The notes under the pieces: generated by a model | Databases searched by the model: none | What the model saw: only the letters and a program-made list of their open reading frames with translations | What the model was told of the DNA's origin: nothing | Part shown: in pieces, positions 44,613 to 52,925 of the stretch | Layout: each line of letters begins with the position of its first letter | Numbering within the stretch: position 1 is the stretch's first letter | Program-made: the position numbers and the translations under genes | Source of the DNA: Erythrobacter litoralis HTCC2594 | Lineage (GTDB): Bacteria; Pseudomonadota; Alphaproteobacteria; Sphingomonadales; Sphingomonadaceae | Length of the DNA: 64,000 nucleotides | Reading direction: 5' to 3' | Assembly (NCBI RefSeq): GCF_000013005.1 | Contig: NC_007722.1 | Location: forward strand, 2,547,501-2,611,500

Positions 44613-44634
44613 CCGGCGCTTGAGGCCAACCAAA

Positions 44635-45162
44635 CTACGCCGCTTCCGCCTCGATAAACTCCGGAAAGAAGCTCGGGGCCTGACTCGACCAGCCGGGCGC
44701 GGTGGCGGCGGCTTCGCTTAAGCTCTGCAGCAGGATCTTGCGGCGTTCGGGGCGGATGTCGGGCAGGGCGGCGGCGCCGACGAAGGCGCTGGGCAGCCAG
44801 GGGCGCACATCGGCGCCGAGCAGGCGTTCGTAGAGGAAACGGAAGGCAGAGAAGCCTTCGAGCTTGTCCTGGCCGAGATCGAAGGTCGCGACATGGATCA
44901 GCGTGCCGAGAAACAGGTCGAGCCGGTCGCCCGGGCCGACATGTGCGAGCTGTTCGCGCAGCGCCTTGAGATCCTGGTAAGCGACATACTGGCTGCGGAT
45001 GGCGATGTTCTCTTCGGCGTCGCGTGCCCACACCTTGAAGGCGTCGCAGCGGCCGAGGCCGATATCGAGGCTGCGGCGGATGTAGCGCTGTTCGCACGGC
45101 GTGAAATTCGCAAACTCGCGCATTTCCGCGATGCTGAGCGACTGGATGCCGGTGGTAGCCAT
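44635..45162 (-). CDS. Hypothetical protein
   Basis: 175 residues, helical, soluble, no signal peptide. Segments include FTPCEQRYIRRSLDIGLGRCDAFKVWARDAEENIAIRSQYVAYQDLKALREQL and IHVATFDLGQDKLEGFSAFRFLYERLLGADVRPWLPSAF. I do not recognise a family. A 7-bp hairpin covers its ribosome site and a CtrA-like motif lies about 40 bases upstream. Convergent with the acyl-CoA ligase gene. Confidence 0.7.
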   Translation of the reverse strand: MATTGIQSLSIAEMREFANFTPCEQRYIRRSLDIGLGRCDAFKVWARDAEENIAIRSQYVAYQDLKALREQLAHVGPGDRLDLFLGTLIHVATFDLGQDKLEGFSAFRFLYERLLGADVRPWLPSAFVGAAALPDIRPERRKILLQSLSEAAATAPGWSSQAPSFFPEFIEAEAA

Positions 45163-45167
45163 GATCG

Positions 45168-45190
45168 AGTTCCCTTGTTGCAGGGGAACT
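45168..45190 (-). promoter_or_regulatory. Hairpin over the ribosome site of the hypothetical gene
   Basis: AGTTCCC/GGGAACT arms (7 bp) with a 9-base loop directly before the start codon. On the minus strand the 3' arm of this hairpin, together with the preceding AA, forms the AAGGGA ribosome site, so pairing would hide it. Confidence 0.45.
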
Positions 45191-45203
45191 GTCGCGCAAG
45201 ATG

Positions 45204-45219
45204 GTTAACAACGCGTTAT
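45204..45219 (-). promoter_or_regulatory. CtrA-like site upstream of the hypothetical gene
   Basis: On the minus strand ATAA-N7-TTAAC, one mismatch from TTAA-N7-TTAAC. Consensus match only. Confidence 0.3.
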
Positions 45220-45249
45220 ACGCATGGCGCATTGTTTGCCGGGCGCACG

Positions 45250-45276
45250 AAAAAGGCCGCCCCCTAAGGAGCGGCC
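45250..45276 (-). terminator. Terminator after csbD
   Basis: Minus-strand hairpin GGCCGCTCC/GGGGCGGCC (with a G-U pair) followed by five T, 27 bases after the csbD stop. Confidence 0.8.
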
Positions 45277-45302
45277 CGTTCTAGCGCAATGGCCGGTTGG
45301 CG

Positions 45303-45473
45303 TCAGACCTTGTCGCCCATCGCGCCCTTGGCTTCGCCCTTCACCGATTGCGCGCGGCCCTTGTTTTCCTGCGCCACGCCTTCTGCCCGCGTTTCGGGAT
45401 CGAAAGACTGCTGCTTCACCTTGCCTGCGGCCTTGTTGGCGGCGCCTTTGGCTTTGTCTTTAAGTTCGCCCAT
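45303..45473 (-). CDS. CsbD-family stress protein
   Basis: 56 residues: MGELKDKAKGAANKAAGKVKQQ, then a middle QSFDPETRAEGVAQENKGRAQ and the tail SVKGEAKGAMGDKV. This small, lysine/alanine-rich, repeat-like helical protein matches the CsbD family, which is induced in general stress in many bacteria; the biochemical role is unknown. An EcfG-type promoter motif lies upstream and a terminator downstream, so it is a single-gene unit. Confidence 0.88.
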   Translation of the reverse strand: MGELKDKAKGAANKAAGKVKQQSFDPETRAEGVAQENKGRAQSVKGEAKGAMGDKV

Positions 45474-45559
45474 GATCGTGCTCCTGTCTTCGGGGGAGCC
45501 GCATCGCGCCTTGGGGAAGCCGGAAGCGGCAGGTCGTCGTATGATCGACCTGCTAATTC

Positions 45560-45584
45560 AATGTTTTAGATCACTGGCCGTTCC
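45560..45584 (-). promoter_or_regulatory. EcfG-like general stress promoter of csbD
   Basis: On the minus strand GGAAC, 16 bases, CATT; the alphaproteobacterial EcfG consensus is GGAAC-N16/17-CGTT, so there is one mismatch. It lies 87 bases before the csbD start, and csbD is a typical general-stress gene. Confidence 0.55.
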
Positions 45585-45619
45585 TGCTCTAGCGACAAGA
45601 TGGGTCTGCAATGCGACGA

Positions 45620-46618
45620 TCAGATCAAACCGGCAAGCGGGCTGGAAGGATCGGCATATTTCCGCGTTGCCATGCGGCCGGCAAGATAGGCCTCGCGCCC
45701 GGATTCCACCGCCAGTTTCATCGCCCGCGCCATGCGCGGCGGATCTTTCGCTTCGGCGATGGCCGTGTTCATCAGCACGCCATCGCAGCCCAGTTCCATC
45801 GCAACGGCGGCATCGCTGGCCGTGCCGACCCCGGCATCGACCAGCACCGGCACACTGGCGCCTTCCACAATCAGCCGGATGGTCACGCGGTTCTGGATAC
45901 CGAGCCCCGAACCAATCGGCGCGCCCAACGGCATGATCGCGACGGCTCCAGCATCTTCGAGCTGCTTCGCCGCAATGGGATCGTCGGTGCAGTAGACCAT
46001 CGGGTGGAAGCCCTCTTTCGCCAGCACTTCGCAGGCGCGGATGGTTTCGACCATGTTGGGGTAGAGCGTGCGCGCTTCGCCCAGCACCTCGAGTTTCACG
46101 AGGTCCCAGCCGCCCGCCTCGCGCGCCAGCCGCAGGGTGCGGATGGCGTCGTCTGCGGTGAAACAGCCGGCGGTGTTGGGCAGGTAGGTGACCTTTTTGG
46201 GGTCAATGTAGTCGGTCAGCATCGGCGCCTTGGGATCGCTGACATTGACCCGCCGCACCGCCACTGTGACGATTTCCGCTCCCGCAGCTTCGACGGCGGC
46301 GGCGTTCTGTTCGAAATCCTTGTATTTGCCGGTGCCGACGATCAGGCGTGAGCGGAAGGTTTGCCCCGCGACGGTCCACGTATCGCTTTCGCCGCGTCCT
46401 GCTCCGTCTTCGCCCCCGCCGACGAAGTGCACGATCTCCAGCACGTCGCCTTCGCTGAGAGCAATATCCTCCAGCTGCGAACGCGGCGCGATGGCGCCAT
46501 TGTGCTCGACAGCCACCTTGGTCGGTTCGAGGTCGAGCTCGCGCACGAGCGCGGCGATGGTGGCGGCGGAGGTGCGGCGGGTGTCGCCGTTGACGGTGAG
46601 TGTCAGCTGGTCGCTCAT
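45620..46618 (-). CDS. thiSG: ThiS-ThiG fusion: sulfur carrier and thiazole synthase
   Basis: 332 residues. Residues 1-69 are ThiS ([21 protein letters not shown] ... [10 protein letters not shown]), the rest ThiG ([33 protein letters not shown] with Schiff-base lysine K175, [31 protein letters not shown]). ThiG makes the thiazole of thiamine from deoxyxylulose phosphate, dehydroglycine and sulfur from ThiS. The GGG that would end free ThiS is followed directly by a linker, so thiocarboxylate formation must differ or need cleavage. No TPP riboswitch is visible upstream. Follows the MerC-like gene by 17 bases. Confidence 0.92.
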   Translation of the reverse strand: MSDQLTLTVNGDTRRTSAATIAALVRELDLEPTKVAVEHNGAIAPRSQLEDIALSEGDVLEIVHFVGGGEDGAGRGESDTWTVAGQTFRSRLIVGTGKYKDFEQNAAAVEAAGAEIVTVAVRRVNVSDPKAPMLTDYIDPKKVTYLPNTAGCFTADDAIRTLRLAREAGGWDLVKLEVLGEARTLYPNMVETIRACEVLAKEGFHPMVYCTDDPIAAKQLEDAGAVAIMPLGAPIGSGLGIQNRVTIRLIVEGASVPVLVDAGVGTASDAAVAMELGCDGVLMNTAIAEAKDPPRMARAMKLAVESGREAYLAGRMATRKYADPSSPLAGLI

Positions 46619-46635
46619 GGCGAGCGAGATAGCGT

Positions 46636-47019
46636 TCAATGCGCGCGACGCAAGTTGAGGATATGGCCGATCGAGACCAGCACGACGCCGATGATGGTGA
46701 GAACGGCCTCCTGCAGTCCGTGCGGCGCGGCGAGCGCTCCGCCCATGAAGGTGAGGCCGACCATGGCCACGACGAAAGGCGTGCGCTGGCGATGGCGCAA
46801 GGCGCCCCAGCCGATGGCCACGCCCGCGATCACCACCGCGAGGGCGAGACCCCAGCGGTGAATTTCCGGCGCGAGCAGCCACTGCCCGCCGAGGCCAAGT
46901 GTCGCGACGACGGCGATGCTGGCGAGGCAATGCACCAGGCACAGGCTCGACAGCACGATGCCCGCGCGGTCGAGGCGCGCGCGCAGCGATGGCTGGGACG
47001 AGGACGGCGGATGACTCAC
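46636..47019 (-). CDS. MerC-domain membrane protein
   Basis: 127 residues, four membrane segments. [23 protein letters not shown] with its CxxxC-like cysteine pair matches the MerC family, first known as mercuric-ion transporters; chromosomal copies often serve other metals or have unknown roles. The GTG at 47019 ([15 protein letters not shown]) is chosen since the upstream frame crosses the divergent promoter region shared with ctaA. No other mercury genes are present. Confidence 0.8.
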   Translation of the reverse strand: MSHPPSSSQPSLRARLDRAGIVLSSLCLVHCLASIAVVATLGLGGQWLLAPEIHRWGLALAVVIAGVAIGWGALRHRQRTPFVVAMVGLTFMGGALAAPHGLQEAVLTIIGVVLVSIGHILNLRRAH

Positions 47020-47113
47020 GGCGCTCCATCTATGTGATGATGTATCTTTTCGCAAGCTCTGTTGCGCGCAAACCGCCTTGAAACCTGCACCGCGCGCGAC
47101 CATTGGAGAGCGC

Positions 47114-48181
47114 ATGGCGACTTTGTCCCAAGTTCCCCCGGTCTCGCGGAAAGCCCGCGCCGCGCCGATGGCGCTGGCCCGTTGGCTGTGGGTCGTTGCC
47201 GGCCTGGTCGTGACGATCGTCGCAATAGGCGGGATCACCCGGCTGACGGAAAGCGGCCTTTCGATCACGCATTGGAGCGTGGTGTCCGGCATCCTCCCGC
47301 CGCTGTCCGAAAGCGCCTGGCAGGCCGAGTTCGACCTTTATCGCCAGACCGGAGAATATCGCCTCGAGAGCGGGCCGGCCGGAATGGACCTGGCCGCTTT
47401 CAAGTTCATTTATTTCTGGGAATGGTTTCACCGCATCCTGGGGCGGGTGATCGGCCTCGCTTTCCTGCTGCCGATGATGTGGTTCTGGATCAGGGGCATG
47501 ATCCCGGCGGGCTACAGGGGGCGGCTGCTCGCCCTCTTCGCGCTGATCTGCGGGCAGGGTGCGCTCGGCTGGTACATGGTCGCCTCAGGTGTCGGGACCG
47601 ACCTGACCGATGTCAGCCATTTCCGGCTATCGGCACATTTGTTGACTGCGCTTTTCCTGCTTGCGGGGCTGGTCTGGACCGCGCTCGACTTGCGGCGACT
47701 GGCGCGCGTGCCCGATGCGCGGCCTGCGCGCTTCACCGGCGTCGCGTGGATGGCTTCGATCATCCTCTTCATCCAGATCCTGCTCGGCGCATGGGTCGCC
47801 GGGCTCAATGCCGGGCATGCGTCTTACAGCTGGCCGATGATGAATGGCGGGCTCCTGCCGCAGCCCGATCTCACCAGGGGATGGCTGTGGGCACTGACGC
47901 ACGATCCCTTCCTGCTGCATTTCCTCCACCGCTGGTGGGCGTGGGTCGCTGTGATTGCGCTCGTCGTCCTGGCGCGCAAGGTCCGCCCGTTCGACCGCCG
48001 TGCGTCGATCGCGGTGCATTCCGCCTTCGGAACCATGGTCGTGCTCGGCATCGCGACGGTGCTGAGCGAAGTCTCGCTATGGATCGCGGTCGCGCACCAG
48101 CTTACCGGCGCGCTGCTGGTGATCTCGACCGCTTGGGCGGCGCATGCCATCGGCACGGCGCGCAAGACCGAGGCCGCATGA
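47114..48181 (+). CDS. ctaA: Heme A synthase (COX15/CtaA)
   Basis: 355 residues, eight membrane segments. Oxidises heme O to heme A for cytochrome oxidase. IGGITRLTESGLSITHW, FWEWFHRILGRVIGLAF, HLLTALFLL and HFLHRWWAWVAV contain the conserved histidines, with AHQLTGALL near the end. The ATG at 47114 (MATLSQVPP) has GGAG upstream. Overlaps cutA by 4 bases. Confidence 0.94.
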   Translation: MATLSQVPPVSRKARAAPMALARWLWVVAGLVVTIVAIGGITRLTESGLSITHWSVVSGILPPLSESAWQAEFDLYRQTGEYRLESGPAGMDLAAFKFIYFWEWFHRILGRVIGLAFLLPMMWFWIRGMIPAGYRGRLLALFALICGQGALGWYMVASGVGTDLTDVSHFRLSAHLLTALFLLAGLVWTALDLRRLARVPDARPARFTGVAWMASIILFIQILLGAWVAGLNAGHASYSWPMMNGGLLPQPDLTRGWLWALTHDPFLLHFLHRWWAWVAVIALVVLARKVRPFDRRASIAVHSAFGTMVVLGIATVLSEVSLWIAVAHQLTGALLVISTAWAAHAIGTARKTEAA

Positions 48182-48495
48182 GCGCGCTGATCTACGCGCC
48201 CTTCCCCGACCGGGAAACCGCCCGGCAGGTCGCCACGCAATTGCTCGACGAAAAGCTGATCGCCTGCGCCAACCTGCTGGGCGCGATGGAATCGCTCTAC
48301 GAGTGGAACGGCGAGCGCGGGAGCGGCGAGGAAATCGCCGTGCTGATGAAGACGGAAGCCAGCGTGCTGGACGCTGCGGTCGCCCGTCTCGAAAGCCTGC
48401 ATCCTTACGATACGCCCGCCGTGCTCGGGTGGAAATGCGATGCGGCAGGCGCGGCGACCACGGCCTGGCTTGGTGCGCTCAGGCCCGCCCAATAG
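48178..48495 (+). CDS. cutA: CutA divalent-cation tolerance protein
   Basis: 105 residues with the CutA pattern: ALIYAPFPDRETARQVATQLLDEKLIACANLL, YEWNGERGSGEEIAVLMKTEASVLDAAVARLESLHPYDTPAVLGW. It forms ferredoxin-like trimers; linked to copper tolerance in E. coli, general role uncertain. Its ATG overlaps the ctaA TGA, so they form an operon, fitting a copper-related context for heme A synthesis. Confidence 0.93.
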   Translation: MSALIYAPFPDRETARQVATQLLDEKLIACANLLGAMESLYEWNGERGSGEEIAVLMKTEASVLDAAVARLESLHPYDTPAVLGWKCDAAGAATTAWLGALRPAQ

Positions 48496-48537
48496 CACAC
48501 GGTATTATTTTACCTCTCCGCAAACCCGCATGAATGC

Positions 48538-48566
48538 TTGACCTTCAGCGCGTTTGCGACCATTTG
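48538..48566 (+). promoter_or_regulatory. Possible promoter of rplM-rpsI
   Basis: TTGACC (48538-48543), 17-base spacer, CATTTG (48561-48566). The -10 is weak; the location, about 95 bases before rplM after the end of cutA, is suitable. Confidence 0.35.
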
Positions 48567-48658
48567 CCGCGCCCTGAGCGATGCCTCGCAAGAGGATTCG
48601 CGCACCCACGCCGCGGCTCCGGCCCCGGCAGCACGAACACTAAGGAACGAGATCAGCC

Positions 48659-49138
48659 ATGAAGGCTCTTACGAAGACCACCCGGTCGATCAAACCGGCC
48701 GAGGTCGAAAAGAAGTGGCACCTGATTGACGCCGAAGGCCTGGTCGTCGGTCGCCTCGCAGCGATCGTCGCCAGCATCCTGCGCGGCAAGCACAAGCCCA
48801 GCTTCACCCCGCATGTCGATTGCGGCGACCATGTCATCATCCTCAATGCCGACAAGGTGAAGTTCACCGGCAACAAGATGACCGACAAGGTCTATTACAA
48901 GCACACCGGCCACCCCGGCGGCATCAAGGAAACGACCCCGGCCAAGGTGCTGGAAGGCCGCTTCCCCGAGCGTGTGATCGAAAAGGCCATCCAGCGCATG
49001 ATTCCGCGCGGTCCGCTGGGCCGCGACCAGATGCGCGCCCTGCACATCTATGCCGGCACCGAGCATCCGCATGACGGCCAGAAGCCCGAAGTGCTCGACG
49101 TCGCTTCCATGAATCGCAAGAACAAGGTCTCCGCGTAA
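48659..49138 (+). CDS. rplM: 50S ribosomal protein L13
   Basis: 159 residues: [48 protein letters not shown], then [43 protein letters not shown]. Normal L13 of the large subunit. Its TAA overlaps the rpsI start by one base (TAATG), the usual rplM-rpsI operon. Confidence 0.98.
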   Translation: MKALTKTTRSIKPAEVEKKWHLIDAEGLVVGRLAAIVASILRGKHKPSFTPHVDCGDHVIILNADKVKFTGNKMTDKVYYKHTGHPGGIKETTPAKVLEGRFPERVIEKAIQRMIPRGPLGRDQMRALHIYAGTEHPHDGQKPEVLDVASMNRKNKVSA

Positions 49139-49848
49139 TGGCTGACAAGAAGAAGACCGAAGAGCAGGCGGCCGACACCCCGGCAACCGAGACTCCGGAA
49201 ACCGAAGCTCCCAAGGCGGAAGACGCCAAGGCCGGCGCCAAGGAAGAGGCGAAGGCTGGCGAAAAGCCTGCCGCAGAAGCTCCGGCTGAAAAAGCCGAGG
49301 CAAAGTCCGAGGAAAAGGCGGACGAGAAAGCCGAAGAGAAGAAGACCGACAGCGTCTCCGATCTCGCCGATCTCGGCAATATCGCCGGTGACGCGCCCGA
49401 GGGCGATGCCGCCGCGATCGCTGCCAGCACCGCGCCGCTGCGCGAGCAGGAGCTCGACAAGGAAGGCCGCGCCTACGCCACGGGTCGTCGTAAAGACGCC
49501 GTCGCCCGCGTCTGGATCAAACCGGGCAAGGGCAAGGTCACCGTTAACGGCAAGGAGCAGGAAGTCTATTTCGCGCGCCCGACGTTGCGTCTGATCATCG
49601 ACCAGCCCTTCACCATCACCGAGCGCCAGGGCCAGTACGACGTCGTCGCCACCGTCCGCGGCGGCGGTCTCTCGGGGCAGGCAGGGGCGGTGAAGCACGG
49701 CATCAGCCAGGCATTGAGCAAGTACGAGCCGGAACTGCGCAGCACGATCAAGGCTGCCGGCTTCCTGACCCGCGACAGCCGCGTGGTCGAGCGCAAGAAG
49801 TACGGTCGCGCCAAGGCACGCCGCAGCTTCCAGTTCTCGAAACGCTAA
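49138..49848 (+). CDS. rpsI: 30S ribosomal protein S9 with a long acidic/lysine-rich extension
   Basis: 236 residues. The S9 core starts near residue 111 ([29 protein letters not shown]) and ends in the standard basic tail [17 protein letters not shown], which reaches the P site. Residues 1-100 are an extension made almost wholly of A, E, K, D, P and T, roughly doubling the protein. The shared start overlap with rplM makes ATG 49138 secure. A terminator follows. Confidence 0.97.
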   Translation: MADKKKTEEQAADTPATETPETEAPKAEDAKAGAKEEAKAGEKPAAEAPAEKAEAKSEEKADEKAEEKKTDSVSDLADLGNIAGDAPEGDAAAIAASTAPLREQELDKEGRAYATGRRKDAVARVWIKPGKGKVTVNGKEQEVYFARPTLRLIIDQPFTITERQGQYDVVATVRGGGLSGQAGAVKHGISQALSKYEPELRSTIKAAGFLTRDSRVVERKKYGRAKARRSFQFSKR

Positions 49849-49872
49849 GTCTTCGGGCTGCCGAACATCACG

Positions 49873-49901
49873 AAGGGCGGTCCTGTCGGGCCGCCCTTTT
49901 T
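49873..49901 (+). terminator. Terminator of rplM-rpsI
   Basis: AAGGGCGG/CCGCCCTT stem with a 10-base loop followed by TTT, 25 bases after the rpsI stop. Confidence 0.88.
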
Positions 49902-49923
49902 GATTCAAGCCGGGTCGGGAAAC

Positions 49924-50778
49924 CTAGTGAACCGGCGGATCGGTGCGCGGGACCTGCCGTACGGGAGCAACCGGTTCTCCCGGTCGGCGTGGCGGGGTCG
50001 CATCTTCGGGCACGTCCTCGATCATCATGTCGCGGCTCTCGATATCGTCGAGATTGCGCACCCGCACGGTCAGTTCGCTGCCATTCCAGCGCAATTCGTT
50101 GAAGCTGGGCGGGGTCGAGCGGGTCCGCTTCGACAAGGTGCCCGCGCCTATCATGCGCACCGGCCCGCGATCGGTCTGCTCGACGATGTCGAAGGCATCA
50201 TGGACATGGCCGCTGATGACCGCCGCCACCGGGCGCGTCGCCAGTTCGCGCAGCGCCTTCGTGCCGTTGCGTGTCAGCGCCGTGCCTTCGGTGCCGACTT
50301 CGCGCAGCGGATGGTGTACCGCTACCAGCGCCTGCGTGCCTGGCGGAAGCGCGTCCACCGCGGCGAGGCACTTGTCGAGCGCCGTCTGCGTCACCCAGCC
50401 CTTCGACCAGTTCAGTCGCGGCTGCGCCCGGACCGCGGTTTTGAGCGGAACGATCGCAATGTCCGGCAGGTCGATCTCCTTCTCCACCAAGTCCTGCATC
50501 CCGCGAAACCGGCGATAAGGGTCGAAGAACCGCTCGATAGGGTTGAAATAGGGCATGTCGTGATTGCCCACCTCGACCGTGACGGGCACGCCAAGACCCC
50601 TGATCCACTTTGTGGCGGCGTCGAATTCACGGTGGCGGGCGCGCATGGTCAGGTCGCCGGTAATGGCGACGGCATCGGGGCGAAGCTCGGCGATCTCCTG
50701 CTGCACCCAATCGAGCGCCTGGTTGTCCTCAAGCCCGAAGTGGATATCGGACAGGTGGAATATGAGTGCGTCGGTCAT
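49924..50778 (-). CDS. Calcineurin-like metallophosphoesterase
   Basis: 284 residues. The metal-binding blocks are in order: FHLSDIHFG, AITGDLTMRARHREFD, VEVGNHDMP, ALVAVHHPL, and SGHVHDAFD. Family members hydrolyse phosphoesters such as cyclic nucleotides; substrate unknown. The C-terminal tail is rich in proline and arginine. Its start overlaps the stop of the lipid kinase gene by 4 bases. Confidence 0.9.
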   Translation of the reverse strand: MTDALIFHLSDIHFGLEDNQALDWVQQEIAELRPDAVAITGDLTMRARHREFDAATKWIRGLGVPVTVEVGNHDMPYFNPIERFFDPYRRFRGMQDLVEKEIDLPDIAIVPLKTAVRAQPRLNWSKGWVTQTALDKCLAAVDALPPGTQALVAVHHPLREVGTEGTALTRNGTKALRELATRPVAAVISGHVHDAFDIVEQTDRGPVRMIGAGTLSKRTRSTPPSFNELRWNGSELTVRVRNLDDIESRDMMIEDVPEDATPPRRPGEPVAPVRQVPRTDPPVH

Positions 50779-51623
50779 GCGCGCGGTCCAAGCAGCGTCA
50801 CCCCCAGCGGCGCAAGCGAAAATCGCTCTTCCGGCTGGCCTTCGAACCGCTCCCCGTCGATCATCAGCTCGATGCCGTCATCCCGGGTGGACTGAAAGAG
50901 CACCTCTCTTGCAGTGCCAAGATCGTCATGCGGTCCGTCGCGGAAATTGCGTCCGATAATGGCCGCACCTTGCCGCACGAATTCGTCGAGACCTTCGATG
51001 CGATAGGCGCGCACCTGCATACCGGCTTCGGTAAGCGAGAGCAGGATACCGGCATAGCCCGACGCGCGCCCCAGTTCCGGTTCGGTGATGCGGACAAGCG
51101 GCCCGTTGCGGCTGTTGTCGATAGCATCGATCGATTCGGCCGCAGCCGCGAGGATATCGCCGTCGCGCATGTCCTCGCGCACTTCGGCCCAGCGCGCGCC
51201 CGGCCCCGCCAGCACTTCGGCCAGCGCGATCCAGTCGCGCCCTTCGATACATTCGGGCATGCGCGGCACCAATGCCCCGCTGGCCAGCTTCGCCATGATG
51301 GCGGCGCTGTCGCATTCGGACCACCAGCGTTTGCACAGCAGGTTGGAGGTGCCGCCCGGCAACGGCAGGATCGATCCATCCCAGCCCCGCAATTGTCCGA
51401 CAATCGAGTTCATCGTCCCGTCGCCGCCGTGGACGGCCACCAGGTCGAAGCCCTCGGCAGTTACGTAGTCCCGCAGGTCCAGGGTTGCTTCACTGCAGTC
51501 GAGGACCTGGCTCGAAGCGATCCCGGCCGCTGCAAAGCCGTCGAGAAGATCGCGTTCCACGCCCTCCGAATGGCTGCCGCTCCGGCGATTGATAACCAGC
51601 AAAGCGTTTGAAAATCCGGTCAT
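50775..51623 (-). CDS. Diacylglycerol kinase-family lipid kinase
   Basis: 282 residues. INRRSGSHSEG, LVAVHGGDGTMNSIVGQL (nucleotide site GGDGT) and ILPLPGGTSNLLCK are the DAGK catalytic motifs; a beta-sandwich C-terminal domain ends the protein. The enzyme would phosphorylate diacylglycerol or a similar lipid at the membrane. Operon with the phosphoesterase. An acidic pair in the N-terminal part is normal for the family. Confidence 0.88.
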   Translation of the reverse strand: MTGFSNALLVINRRSGSHSEGVERDLLDGFAAAGIASSQVLDCSEATLDLRDYVTAEGFDLVAVHGGDGTMNSIVGQLRGWDGSILPLPGGTSNLLCKRWWSECDSAAIMAKLASGALVPRMPECIEGRDWIALAEVLAGPGARWAEVREDMRDGDILAAAAESIDAIDNSRNGPLVRITEPELGRASGYAGILLSLTEAGMQVRAYRIEGLDEFVRQGAAIIGRNFRDGPHDDLGTAREVLFQSTRDDGIELMIDGERFEGQPEERFSLAPLGVTLLGPRA

Positions 51624-51670
51624 TACCGGCGTTTACTCTCGCGGCGGGGCGGTGTCGCCACCTTAATTCG

Positions 51671-51973
51671 TCACTTGCGGCGCGAGAGGATCATCCACGC
51701 CGCGATCCCGTTGCAGGCGGAATAGAAGCCATAGGCCCAACCGGACATCGGAAATCCCATCCGGGCAAGCGACAGCGCGGCGGCGAGGATGAGGAATTCC
51801 AGCGCCATCGCGATTCGCCTGCCACCTTTGGTCGCAAGCCACGGCACGTCCTGCAGCACCGGGTGGCCGCTCCGCATGACGGCGCTGTGCATCGCGAAAT
51901 TGGCGATCCCGAGCATGAAGACGATGACGATCAACATGCCTGTAGTCTGCCGGAATTGTTCGTCGATTGCCAA
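51671..51973 (-). CDS. Small membrane protein
   Basis: 100 residues with three hydrophobic segments (about 12-30, 55-72 and 76-94), ending in a basic SRRK. FAMHSAVMRSGHPVLQDVPWLATKGGRRIAMALEFLILAAALS is the most distinct part. No family recognised. It precedes the lipid kinase on the same strand by 47 bases. Confidence 0.7.
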   Translation of the reverse strand: MAIDEQFRQTTGMLIVIVFMLGIANFAMHSAVMRSGHPVLQDVPWLATKGGRRIAMALEFLILAAALSLARMGFPMSGWAYGFYSACNGIAAWMILSRRK

Positions 51974-52141
51974 TGGCCTTTGGTCCGGGATTTCGCGCTT
52001 TTGGTCCCGGGCCCAGCCCGTTTGTCGTTTCGATTACGCATGTAGTCGGATTGGCCGTGCAGCGCGTTGCCAGCGCGCGTATTTCAAACCTCGCGAACGG
52101 CATCCCCCCTCGAACAGGCCGTCGCAGACGGAGGAATACAC

Positions 52142-52450
52142 ATGAAGACCCCCATCCTTGCCCTTGCAGCGACCGCTTCCCTGTTGACCGGTGCCCCCGC
52201 GCTGGCCGGCAGTGCCAACGCTGACGCCATGGTCGTGACCTATGCCGATCTCGACCTCAACACCACCGCCGGCCAGAAGACGCTCGAATCGCGCATCGAT
52301 GCCGCGGCGAAGAAATACTGCTCGGTCGGCGTGCACACGACCGGCACCCGCATCACCGCCTCGAAGGCGAAAGGCTGCATTCGCGAAGTGAAACGCCTCG
52401 CCAAGCGGCAATTCGCCCAGGTGATGGACGAAACCCGCTTGGGTGGCTGA
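52142..52450 (+). CDS. UrcA-family secreted protein
   Basis: 102 residues with a signal peptide (MKTPILALAATASLLTGAPALA). The mature part has the UrcA pattern VTYADLDLNTTAGQKTLESRIDAAAKKYC with a second cysteine in KGCIREVKRLAKRQF; the two cysteines may form a disulfide. The family is common in sphingomonads and related groups; function unknown. GGAGGA lies just upstream of ATG 52142 and a strong terminator follows. Confidence 0.88.
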   Translation: MKTPILALAATASLLTGAPALAGSANADAMVVTYADLDLNTTAGQKTLESRIDAAAKKYCSVGVHTTGTRITASKAKGCIREVKRLAKRQFAQVMDETRLGG

Positions 52451-52501
52451 CGCGACCCCAGCTACCCGGAGGCTGCAACCCTAACAGGTTCAGTCACGGA
52501 G

Positions 52502-52538
52502 CCCCGAGCCGGACGCAGTCCCCCGGCTCGGGGTTTTT
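52502..52538 (+). terminator. Terminator of the urcA-like gene
   Basis: Perfect 11-bp stem CCCCGAGCCGG/CCGGCTCGGGG with a 10-base loop followed by TTTTT. Confidence 0.92.
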
Positions 52539-52599
52539 ATGTGGGGCGGGCGGATCGCTTTAGACGCTGGGCTAGGTGGCGGGGTTTCGAGTTTTTGTT

Positions 52600-52685
52600 T
52601 TTCGCACGCCCATCCGGGCGCGCGGTTTCCTCGCTCAAGGGGTCCTGCGGACCTAATCGCTGCGGGCGCGCAGTCGCGCTTGCGG
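52600..52685 (+). repeat. Copy C of the structured repeat
   Basis: Hairpin I GCACGCCC/GGGCGCGC around ATCC (52604-52623; 7 of 8 pairs), linker TTTCCTCGCT, hairpin II GGTCC-TGC-GGACC, GCTGCGGGC, hairpin III GCGC-AGTC-GCGC, CTTGCGG. It lies after the terminator of the urcA-like gene. The 136 bases up to copy D hold C/G-rich, partly palindromic sequence without a gene. Confidence 0.7.
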
Positions 52686-52822
52686 TCGGCTGTGCAGGTG
52701 GCGCTTCGCGCCGTCTGCGCCTTCGGCTTCGACTCCGCCGACCGTGCTCCGCCACACAGTAGTTAGCCTGTTCGAGCGAAAGTCCTTGGTTTGGTCGCGG
52801 AGCACCGGGCCGGCGGAGGCCA

Positions 52823-52917
52823 GGCAAGGGCGACCGCCCGCCCCGCAGGTGCCCGACCGAAGGGAGGACCAGCACCGAGGACGCACCCACGGATGCGGGT
52901 GCGAAAAGCAAAAAACA
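52823..52917 (-). repeat. Copy D of the structured repeat (inverted)
   Basis: On the minus strand, just after the LytTR gene stop: hairpin I GCACCCGC/GTGGGTGC around ATCC (52883-52902), linker GTCCTCGG, then CCTGCGGGGC, hairpin III GGGC-GGTC-GCCC and CTTGCC. Faces copy C, so the two form a large inverted repeat. Confidence 0.78.
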
Positions 52918-52925
52918 AGGGCGCT

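Noticed and set aside
46440..46480. CTGAGA-like sequence near thiSG as a TPP riboswitch
   Set aside because: It lies inside the ThiS coding part and lacks the second THI-box arm.
46636..47019. MerC-like gene as part of a mercury resistance operon
   Set aside because: No merR, merT, merP or merA nearby; chromosomal MerC-like proteins are common.
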